Of a stretch of 6,842 bases of DNA, positions 1-5,197 are shown piece by piece; the stretch's first letter is position 1, and each line of letters starts with the position of its first letter. The notes beneath the pieces are model-generated. The model was not told where the DNA came from and did no database searches. It was given only the letters and a program-made list of their open reading frames with translations. The stretch comes from Bacteroidota bacterium (lineage in GTDB: Bacteria > Bacteroidota > Bacteroidia > Flavobacteriales > Weeksellaceae). Both the position numbers and the translations under genes were made by a program. The stretch lies in contig JAEXJU010000282.1 of NCBI GenBank assembly GCA_023448955.1, positions 1 to 6,842 on the forward strand. Direction: 5' to 3'.

Positions 1-521
1 GAACATATTCTCTTGGGATGAAACAGAGATTGGCTATCGCATCGGCTTTGCTGGCTAATCCTGAAGTTCTTATTTTGGATGAACCTACCAATGGACTGGA
101 TCCCGAAGGAATCATCCAGATTCGAGAGATCATCAACCAGATTGCAAAATCCGGAACCACCATTATTGTCGCAAGCCATCTTTTGGACGAGATTGAGAAA
201 ATATGTTCTCACGTCATCGTCCTGAAACAAGGAACTGCAATCTATTCCGGATCTGTGGATGCGATGAGTAATACCAAAGGATTCTTTGAACTAAAATCGG
301 AGAATATCCCACAATTAATGTCTGCTTTGGAATCATTGGGAATATTTTCTTCAGTAAAAGAACGAGATAACCTAATAATAGCTCAGATTTCAGAGGATAT
401 TTCTGCTTCGGAACTCAACAGAAAACTTTTTGATAAGGGAATTGCACTTGCGCATCTGCAAAAGAAAAAAGAAAGCCTAGAAACCCAATTCCTTGAACTT
501 GTAAAACAAAATAACTTATGA
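1..521 (+). CDS. ABC transporter ATP-binding protein, 5'-truncated by the window edge
   Basis: This is the C-terminal part of an ABC ATPase that would power the permease encoded directly downstream. The open frame enters from the left edge: codons before the ATG at 18 read T-Y-S-L-G-M-K-Q-R, a variant of the ABC signature motif (LSGGQ) common in ABC-2 exporters, so that ATG is internal and not the start. Counting from it, Walker B is VLILDEP (residues 17-23, with D21 and E22), the D-loop is NGLDP (25-29) and the switch histidine is H54 in VASHLLDE. Walker A and the Q-loop lie outside the window. Residues about 95-167 form the variable C-terminal extension typical of these ATPases. About 172 residues are visible; the family usually has about 300 (established knowledge). 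The stop TGA overlaps the permease start (ATGA), suggesting translational coupling. The substrate cannot be told from this sequence. Confidence 0.95.
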   Translation, partial: TYSLGMKQRLAIASALLANPEVLILDEPTNGLDPEGIIQIREIINQIAKSGTTIIVASHLLDEIEKICSHVIVLKQGTAIYSGSVDAMSNTKGFFELKSENIPQLMSALESLGIFSSVKERDNLIIAQISEDISASELNRKLFDKGIALAHLQKKKESLETQFLELVKQNNL

Positions 522-1363
522 TACGCCTTTTAAAATTAGAATATTTCAAAAACTTGAACTACAATCCTTTCAGGATCTTTGCATTGCTATATTTTCTTGT
601 TCTCACTTTGCTCTTGTTTATCGGTCTGGTAGATTTTGATCTCGCCGGACTCAAAGTTAATCTGAAAGAAGAGGGAATGTATAATTTTCCCGGAATTTGG
701 AACTTTACCACCTATATTGTCGGCCTCCTGAAGATTTTTCTGGGATGCATCATTGTGTTTTCTATTTGCCAGGAATTCAGTAACAGGATGTTTAAGCAAA
801 ACATAATTGATGGTCTTAGCAGAGAAGAATTTATAGCTTCCAAATTGCTTACAATTCTGGTTTTTACCATATTTTCTACATTGCTTGTTTTTGTTATTGC
901 CCTTGTTTTGGGGAAGACGTATTCTGATACTCAGGATGGTGAATTAATTTTTAAAGAAATTTATTTTATTTTCAATTATTTTCTCAAATTATTTACATTC
1001 TTCACATTTTTGATGTTCTTATCTGTATTGTTCAGAAAATCGATTTTTGTATTTCTTGGATTTTTTATGCTCTGGTTTGTAGAAGGGGTTTTTTCCGGAA
1101 TTGAAAAGTTTACGCTTTTGAAAAATGTGGCGCAGAAAGATAAAGCACGATTGATGCTGGAACATCATTTCATCAGTGACTATCTCCCATTGGAAAGTAT
1201 GTCCAGCCTGATTCCAAACCCGCTGGTAAGAACCAAAATGGCTCAGATGATCGGCATGGATTTTAAGTTTGAATATCCGGTTTCTAGCGTCATTGCATGT
1301 GTTGTTTGGTCATTAATTTTTATTGGTGGCAGCTATTTAATTCTTAAAAAGAAAGACTGGTAA
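518..1363 (+). CDS. ABC-2-type transporter permease
   Basis: This is the membrane subunit partner of the upstream ATPase, probably part of an exporter acting in the inner membrane. The 281-residue protein has six predicted hydrophobic helices at about 17-38, 62-82, 108-131, 150-171, 174-194 and 255-275, the usual ABC-2 topology. Between helices 2 and 3 lies E-F-S-N-R-M-F-K-Q-N-I-I-D-G-L-S-R, which matches the ABC-2 pattern of a Glu-led amphipathic loop followed by a Ser-Arg element before the next helix. The loop at about 196-254 is long and predicted extracytoplasmic or peripheral. The start is fixed by the 4-nt ATGA overlap with the ATPase stop. The C terminus is K-K-K-D-W. An intrinsic terminator follows about 40 nt after the stop, so the ATPase and permease seem to end one operon. 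No substrate can be assigned; export of a lipid, peptide or drug are all possible. Confidence 0.9.
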   Translation: MIRLLKLEYFKNLNYNPFRIFALLYFLVLTLLLFIGLVDFDLAGLKVNLKEEGMYNFPGIWNFTTYIVGLLKIFLGCIIVFSICQEFSNRMFKQNIIDGLSREEFIASKLLTILVFTIFSTLLVFVIALVLGKTYSDTQDGELIFKEIYFIFNYFLKLFTFFTFLMFLSVLFRKSIFVFLGFFMLWFVEGVFSGIEKFTLLKNVAQKDKARLMLEHHFISDYLPLESMSSLIPNPLVRTKMAQMIGMDFKFEYPVSSVIACVVWSLIFIGGSYLILKKKDW

Positions 1364-1404
1364 AAGCTTTTTTTTAAGGGTTATATTTAATCATTCTATT
1401 TAAC

Positions 1405-1437
1405 AAAAATGCTATTGAATTTTCGATAGCATTTTTT
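1405..1437 (+). terminator. Intrinsic terminator after the ABC transporter operon
   Basis: A perfect 11-bp inverted repeat, AAAAATGCTAT (1405-1415) with ATAGCATTTTT (1426-1436), surrounds a 10-nt loop that can close by two more pairs. The right arm runs straight into a T run (1432-1437). This is a textbook Rho-independent terminator 41 nt after the permease stop. The A-rich left arm means it could also act weakly on the other strand. Confidence 0.85.
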
Positions 1438-1466
1438 CATTAAAAAGACTATTTTTATTTTTAATA

Positions 1467-1504
1467 AATGCCTTATTTTAGAGGATTTATAATGCCTTTT
1501 TTTA
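1467..1504. repeat. Pair of 14-nt direct repeats upstream of batC
   Basis: AATGCCTTATTTTA (1467-1480) recurs as AATGCCTTTTTTTA (1491-1504), 13 of 14 identical, with starts 24 nt apart. It lies between the terminator and the batC promoter. The GCC core makes it less likely to be pure AT-rich noise, but two copies are weak evidence of a binding site. Confidence 0.3.
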
Positions 1505-1509
1505 ACCCA

Positions 1510-1526
1510 ACTTTAACGTTTAAAGT
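1510..1526. promoter_or_regulatory. 17-nt palindrome, candidate operator upstream of batC
   Basis: ACTTTAA (1510-1516), spacer CGT, TTAAAGT (1520-1526) is a perfect 7-bp inverted repeat ending 1 nt before the candidate -33 element of the batC promoter. Its size and place fit a site for a dimeric regulator, which would act as activator or repressor from just upstream of the promoter. No such regulator is encoded in the window, so the role is inferred. Confidence 0.4.
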
Positions 1527-1527
1527 G

Positions 1528-1557
1528 TTGATTTTAACAATAAAACGGATAATTTTG
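1528..1557 (+). promoter_or_regulatory. Bacteroidota-type promoter of batC-batD
   Basis: A TTG at 1528-1530 is followed after 19 nt by TAATTTTG (1550-1557), which matches the Bacteroidota -7 consensus TAnnTTTG exactly; the usual partner is a TTTG or TTG about 17-23 nt upstream. It comes after the ABC operon terminator and is the only good match before batC. Transcription would be expected to begin about 4-7 nt after the -7 box, that is at about 1561-1564, almost exactly on the batC ATG at 1563. Confidence 0.65.
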
Positions 1558-1562
1558 CATGG

Positions 1563-2294
1563 ATGGATTTTAGGTCTTTTCTAACCGCATTGGTTTTTTT
1601 ATTTTTCACACAGTTTTTTGTAGCTCAGAAGAGTTACAATGCGCTTGTGTATGAGGGCAATAAAAAATTTGATGCGAAGGAATATAATGCTGCAACAGGG
1701 AAGTATCTTGAAGCTATCTCTGAGAAGAGTGGAAATTACGCTGCTCATTACAATCTGGGCAATTCGCTTTACAAAAGTAAGAAGTATGAAGAAGCATCTG
1801 CGGAGTATCAGAAAGCTATTGGACTTACAAAAAGCAAATATGAGAAAGCTGCTGCTTTATACAATCTTGGAAATGTTTCTATGCAGTCTAATAATCCGGA
1901 AAAAGCAGCCGGTTTTTACAAGCAATCGCTGAAACAGGATCCTTACAACGAGGCTGTGCGCAAGAATTATGAAATCGCTATGCTGAAGGATAAAGAAAAG
2001 AAAGAGCAGCAAAAGCAGAAAAACAACGGAAAAGGAGGAGGAAAAGATCAGAAAGATCAGGATCAGTCCGGGAAAGGCAATCAGAAAAAGAACGAGCAAA
2101 ACGGACAAGGTGACCAACAGAAAGGTGAAAGCCAGGGAAAGCCAAATCAGCCCAAAAAACAAGAAAATAAAATACCTGAAGAGGCAGAAAACACAATATT
2201 GCGGGATATAGAAAACCGGGAACGGGAAACCGCAAGAAGAATTTTAAACAAAAGAGCCAATTCGATGCCGCAAAGCAACGAAAAGGACTGGTAA
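1563..2294 (+). CDS. batC: BatC-like exported TPR protein
   Basis: Tetratricopeptide-repeat component of the Bacteroides aerotolerance (Bat) group, thought to act at the inner membrane or in the periplasm with the von Willebrand factor A proteins BatA and BatB. The 243-residue product has a signal peptide at 1-21 (hydrophobic 8-20, cleavage likely after F-V-A). TPR units follow at about 25-57, 60-92 and 95-130; Y-N-L-G-N occurs in the second (63-67), L-Y-N-L-G-N in the third (99-104). Residues 142-204 are low-complexity and rich in Lys, Gln, Gly and Asn, followed by a charged helix at about 206-231 and the end E-K-D-W, a pattern shared with Bacteroidota BatC proteins. The ATG at 1563 is the only sensible start: no upstream in-frame ATG exists before a stop at 1521, and the next Met is residue 107. 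The stop overlaps the batD start by one base (TAATG). The exact biochemical role of BatC is not settled. Confidence 0.85.
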   Translation: MDFRSFLTALVFLFFTQFFVAQKSYNALVYEGNKKFDAKEYNAATGKYLEAISEKSGNYAAHYNLGNSLYKSKKYEEASAEYQKAIGLTKSKYEKAAALYNLGNVSMQSNNPEKAAGFYKQSLKQDPYNEAVRKNYEIAMLKDKEKKEQQKQKNNGKGGGKDQKDQDQSGKGNQKKNEQNGQGDQQKGESQGKPNQPKKQENKIPEEAENTILRDIENRERETARRILNKRANSMPQSNEKDW

Positions 2295-4033
2295 TGATAA
2301 AAAAAAGTTTATACATATTATCTATTCTGGCATCGTATTTTTCGTTTGCTCAGGTCAATCTTTACTCGGAAGTCAATACGAAAGATGCCCGTGTCAATAA
2401 TCCTTTTGTTTTTACGGTGGTACTGGAGATTTTCGGGGAAGATCTGATCCAGGAAACACCTATCAAACTTCCTGATTTTTCAAAATTTGATTATGCTGTT
2501 TCTTCCGAGCAAAGCACTTTCATAGATCCTGTCAAAAAAATCAGGATCAACCAGATTATTTGCCAGATTTCTCTGGATCCGAAACAGGCCGGAAATCTCC
2601 GTGTAGGTTCTGCTCTGGTAAAAGTGAATGGTAAGATCTACAAAACGGAACCGATTGATATCAACGTCAAGGAAGCCGATAAAAAGCCGCTAGCAAGCAA
2701 TACAAATCCTGCCAAAAATATGTATGTGAATATGCAGGTTTCTGACAGAGATGTCTACAAAAATGAACCTGTTATCGGCGTTATTAAAGCTTATTCAAAA
2801 AATATATCTGGGTTCCGTCATCTGGAGCCGGCAAGATTCGAACCCGCAAAAAATTTTGCTATAAGATCTATTGCTAATTTTGATGAATCTATTGAAGAGT
2901 CGGATAATGATTTTTCTTCCCAGGTTATTGCTATGTTCGTGATTGTGCCCAAAGTAGCAGGGATAATGGAAATTCCGCATGCAGAAGTACCTTTTAAGAA
3001 TCATAAAAGCGAGCTGGTTTCCAATAAAGTGAAAATCAATGTGAAAAAACTGCCAGAAGGTGCACCGATTCATTATAACAATGCTGTTGGAAAATATGAT
3101 TTTAAAATCGATTTCGTGGACAAAGGCAAGGAAAATTTTGAGATCAACAAAGCTTTTAATATCAGCGTGAAGGTGAGCGGGAATGGTAATCTTTCGCCGG
3201 CAATTTTGCCAAAAATTCTTCCTTCTTCGGAATACGAAGTTTTTGAACCAAAAATTATCAATAATTCTATCCCAACATCTGAAGGTATTGAAGGAGAAGT
3301 GGAAGCGCAATATGTAATTATCCCGAAAAAACGGGGCGACATCAGAATATCAACAGAAGATTTTTCTTTCTTTGATCCGAAAGAAGAAAAATATTTTGAA
3401 GTAGGACAGAAATTTCTGATGCTGAAAGCGGTTACTCCACAGGATATTGCCAACTCTAAATCAACCTTGCAAAAAGTCAATGAATATACCAATAATGTTT
3501 TGGATAAGGTTGATTCCCAGGTGATAAGCACTCAGAAACTGAAGATCAAAGAACATAAAAGTGTCAATTGGTCAGGCATCCTTGGAAATCTGGTTATTGT
3601 TCTTGTAGGTGGGCTTATATTCATTTATTTTTCCAGAAAATACAAAGAAAAGAAAAGATTGCAGGCTGCCAGAGAGACAAACCTTAAACAACCAATTGTC
3701 AATATAGAAGAAACAGAAGCGCTTCTCAGAAAGAAGGCAGATTTTGATACCAATTCTTATTTAAGTTACCTGAAAAGAATGCTGGATCAGGACAATCGGA
3801 GTCAGTTTTATGATGCTTTCGATACCTTAAAGTCCGATGCAGATCAATATTGCCTCAATCATTATTCATCAGATTTTTCTGATTATCTGAGGTCTAAAGC
3901 AGGTAGCAGTTATTACGAAAAGTACAGTAAGTTGCTTACAACTATTAGTATTGAAAAGTATTCTCCTTTTTCATCAAAAGAAAAACTGCAGGATATTTTT
4001 AGAGAAATAGAGGAAGTCTATAAACTACTTTAA
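2294..4033 (+). CDS. batD: BatD family protein (oxygen-tolerance protein)
   Basis: This is the large exported component of the Bat group, with Ig-like or beta-rich domains in the periplasm and an anchor in the inner membrane. The 579-residue product starts with a signal peptide (1-19, cleavage near F-S-F-A-Q). Residues about 20-420 are beta-strand-rich and include the family hallmark V-S-G-N-G-N-L (294-300), preceded by the pattern 'F.I..AFNISVKV' typical of BatD repeats. A single transmembrane helix lies at about 427-446, followed by a basic stop-transfer segment (R-K-Y-K-E-K-K-R). A cytoplasmic, mostly helical tail of about 130 residues (450-579) comes next. Length and architecture are as expected for Bacteroidota BatD. 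The start ATG at 2294 shares its A with the batC stop, which implies coupled translation. The function is linked in the literature to aerotolerance and stress, but no enzymatic activity is established. Confidence 0.9.
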   Translation: MIKKSLYILSILASYFSFAQVNLYSEVNTKDARVNNPFVFTVVLEIFGEDLIQETPIKLPDFSKFDYAVSSEQSTFIDPVKKIRINQIICQISLDPKQAGNLRVGSALVKVNGKIYKTEPIDINVKEADKKPLASNTNPAKNMYVNMQVSDRDVYKNEPVIGVIKAYSKNISGFRHLEPARFEPAKNFAIRSIANFDESIEESDNDFSSQVIAMFVIVPKVAGIMEIPHAEVPFKNHKSELVSNKVKINVKKLPEGAPIHYNNAVGKYDFKIDFVDKGKENFEINKAFNISVKVSGNGNLSPAILPKILPSSEYEVFEPKIINNSIPTSEGIEGEVEAQYVIIPKKRGDIRISTEDFSFFDPKEEKYFEVGQKFLMLKAVTPQDIANSKSTLQKVNEYTNNVLDKVDSQVISTQKLKIKEHKSVNWSGILGNLVIVLVGGLIFIYFSRKYKEKKRLQAARETNLKQPIVNIEETEALLRKKADFDTNSYLSYLKRMLDQDNRSQFYDAFDTLKSDADQYCLNHYSSDFSDYLRSKAGSSYYEKYSKLLTTISIEKYSPFSSKEKLQDIFREIEEVYKLL

Positions 4034-4054
4034 GGAATTATCAATTATATTTCT

Positions 4055-4084
4055 TATTTTTGCGAAATCTTTAAAGGTAAAGTT
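4055..4084 (+). promoter_or_regulatory. Candidate promoter -7 box and ribosome binding site for the marC-like gene
   Basis: TATTTTTG (4055-4062) matches the Bacteroidota -7 consensus TAnnTTTG. There is no convincing TTG about 20 nt upstream; only TTTA at 4029-4032 lies at the right distance, overlapping the end of batD. The expected leader of about 20 nt holds AAAGG (4073-4077), 7 nt before the ATG at 4085, an unusually Shine-Dalgarno-like site for this group. Read-through from batD, which ends 51 nt upstream with no terminator, is equally possible. Confidence 0.45.
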
Positions 4085-4687
4085 ATGGAATTTTTAGAAG
4101 AATTTTCGGTCAAAGAGACAATGACTGCATTTATGGTTTTATTTGCGGTTATTGATATCCTTGGATCTGTGCCAATCATTGTTTCGCTGAGACAAAAATT
4201 CGGAAGAATTGAGTCTGAGAAAGCTGCAATAGTTGCAGGATTGTTAATGATTTCATTTTTATTTATAGGAAATAATATTCTGAAATTTATTGGAGTGGAT
4301 GTCAATTCATTTGCGATAGCAGGTGCTTTTGTTATTTTCATCATAGCCATAGAAATGATTCTGGGAATTGAAATTCATAAAACCAATCAGCCGCAGGCCG
4401 CTTCTATTGTTCCGATTGCGTTTCCGCTCATTGCCGGTGCAGGAACATTGACGACTACACTCTCGCTGAGAGCAGAATATCACGATATCAATATCATTTG
4501 TGGTATTGTGCTGAATACGATTCTTGTCTATATTGTTTTGAGACTTGCGCCTTGGATTGAACGAAAAATGGGTGAAGGTTCATTGCAGGTTTTGCAAAAA
4601 GTTTTCGGAATTGTTCTTTTGGCTATCTCTATTAAATTATTTACTGCTAACTTTGCACAACTGTTTCAAAATTATATTCATTTCTAA
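4085..4687 (+). CDS. MarC family integral membrane protein
   Basis: MarC/UPF0056 family inner-membrane protein. The E. coli founder was once linked to multiple antibiotic resistance, but that link was later withdrawn and the function is unknown. The 200-residue length is typical. Hydrophobic segments lie at about 11-33, 46-68, 75-94, 108-128, 135-155 and 170-190. The family's two half-repeat motifs are visible: A-V-I-D-I-L-G-S-V-P (21-30), the Bacteroidota form of the N-terminal 'P.G..P' element, and P-I-A-F-P-L-I-A-G-A-G-T-L-T-T (110-124), matching the 'P...PL.aGPG.i' element, here with Ala in place of the usual Pro. The ATG at 4085 has an SD-like AAAGG and places the first helix correctly. 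The next gene starts 12 nt after its stop, so the two are probably co-transcribed. Confidence 0.9.
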   Translation: MEFLEEFSVKETMTAFMVLFAVIDILGSVPIIVSLRQKFGRIESEKAAIVAGLLMISFLFIGNNILKFIGVDVNSFAIAGAFVIFIIAIEMILGIEIHKTNQPQAASIVPIAFPLIAGAGTLTTTLSLRAEYHDINIICGIVLNTILVYIVLRLAPWIERKMGEGSLQVLQKVFGIVLLAISIKLFTANFAQLFQNYIHF

Positions 4688-4699
4688 TCATCAGAAATT

Positions 4700-4894
4700 A
4701 TGAAAACGTTTTATAAAGTATTTTTAGTATTGTTCATCATATTCATCGGGATCAATATTTATGCAATTGACTGGAGATCCGGTTTTTTTGATGAGGATAA
4801 TACCAAGTTCATATTTTCTATTTCAGCAGGCATCCTGGGAGTCATAGTAGTTTATATACTTCACACCTGGAGTAAGCTGGCAGAGAAAAGATAA
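4700..4894 (+). CDS. Small two-helix membrane protein of unknown function
   Basis: A 64-residue protein that I cannot assign to a named family. It has two hydrophobic segments at about 5-22 and 38-56. They are joined by a polar, acidic loop (D-W-R-S-G-F-F-D-E-D-N, 24-34), and the protein ends in a basic tail (S-K-L-A-E-K-R). This pattern fits a hairpin with both ends in the cytoplasm. The first segment has no good signal-peptidase site, so it is probably an anchor. It lies 12 nt after the marC-like gene with no terminator between, and its stop codon merges with the shared terminator, so it is the last gene of that unit. Coding is supported by the proper gene spacing, lysine- and isoleucine-rich codon use like its neighbours, and good filling of the interval. 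It could be an accessory partner of the MarC-like protein (inference). Confidence 0.75.
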   Translation: MKTFYKVFLVLFIIFIGINIYAIDWRSGFFDEDNTKFIFSISAGILGVIVVYILHTWSKLAEKR

Positions 4895-4930
4895 AAAAAA
4901 ACGCTTCAGATTTCTGAAGCGTTTTTTTTT
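4893..4930. terminator. Bidirectional intrinsic terminator between convergent genes
   Basis: A perfect 38-nt palindrome: nine A, CGCTTCAGA (4902-4910), a TT centre, TCTGAAGCG (4913-4921), then nine T. On either strand it gives a strong hairpin followed by nine U, so it can end transcription from both directions. Its A run contains the last two bases of the TAA stop (4892-4894) of the + strand small membrane gene. Its last two T bases form part of the stop (4929-4931) of the - strand 79-residue gene. Confidence 0.93.
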
Positions 4931-5168
4931 AATTCATTTCGGAAAGTGCATTTCTCAGAAACTGAATACCTGTTTTGTTAATTTTATGTTGTGACTGTTT
5001 GTTATCCCATTGAGAGAGGATTTCTTCCACAAGTTCATCTTCACATTCATATCTGTCTTCATCATCAAACATAACAGTTCTCGCAAAGTGAATAAGTTCA
5101 TCTTTACTAAGTTCTTCGGACAGAAACCGGTCACAGATTTTTATCAACTCTTTTTTCGTAATAATCAT
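4929..5168 (-). CDS. Small acidic helical protein of unknown function (79 aa)
   Basis: I do not recognise a confident family. The 79-residue product is soluble, acidic and probably all-alpha, with likely helices at about 4-16, 21-33, 43-54 and 63-76 and a strongly acidic stretch at 35-49 (D-D-E-D-R-Y-E-C-E-D-E-L-V-E-E). The N-terminal pattern 'I..FL..ELSKDEL..FA' resembles the small helical colicin-immunity-like families, but this is only a visual likeness. It follows the acyl-CoA synthetase gene on the same strand after 29 nt, with no terminator between them and only a degenerate promoter-like TAATTTTA across the upstream stop. It ends at the shared bidirectional terminator and is therefore probably the last gene of that operon. 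The ATG at 5168 gives a compact protein and no better start is seen. Confidence 0.75.
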   Translation of the reverse strand: MIITKKELIKICDRFLSEELSKDELIHFARTVMFDDEDRYECEDELVEEILSQWDNKQSQHKINKTGIQFLRNALSEMN

Positions 5169-5197
5169 TGATATTTAATTAATGGTTCAATGTAAAA

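Noticed and set aside
1352..1363. The permease and BatC both end in K-D-W followed by TAA, suggesting a shared C-terminal tag.
   Set aside because: Lys/Asp endings are common in ABC-2 permeases and BatC orthologues end this way too; the two proteins have different locations at their C termini, so coincidence is the simpler reading.
1362..1375. AAAAGCTTTT followed by T bases directly after the permease stop as a terminator.
   Set aside because: The palindrome leaves no usable loop and only a weak A-T stem; the real terminator is the 11-bp hairpin at 1405-1437.
1639..1932. A 97-codon + strand frame inside batC.
   Set aside because: It is out of frame within the TPR region, with a product rich in Arg, Ile and Leu and no domain; it is a shadow of batC.
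1978..2316. A 112-codon open frame on the - strand opposite the batC tail, and another at 1857-2162.
   Set aside because: They exist because the purine-rich batC tail gives few stops on the other strand. Their Leu/Phe-rich products have no recognisable motifs, and batC with signal peptide and TPRs is clearly the real gene.
2824..2847. A tRNA-like stretch on the - strand: GGAGCCG on the + strand followed by GCAAGATTCGAACCCGC, which looks like the T arm and acceptor 3' half of a tRNA.
   Set aside because: Only a T-arm-like hairpin with two G-U pairs forms. There is no CCA end, no matching 5' acceptor strand about 70 nt away and no D or anticodon arm. It lies inside batD, whose frame is intact, so it is a chance likeness.
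2795..3531. Two long - strand frames (171 and 152 codons) opposite batD.
   Set aside because: They overlap each other and batD, have no family features and no promoter or spacing of their own; batD matches its family over its full length.
4054..4350. A 98-codon - strand frame opposite the marC-like gene.
   Set aside because: It covers the marC promoter and coding start; the product has no family pattern, while MarC motifs are clear on the + strand.
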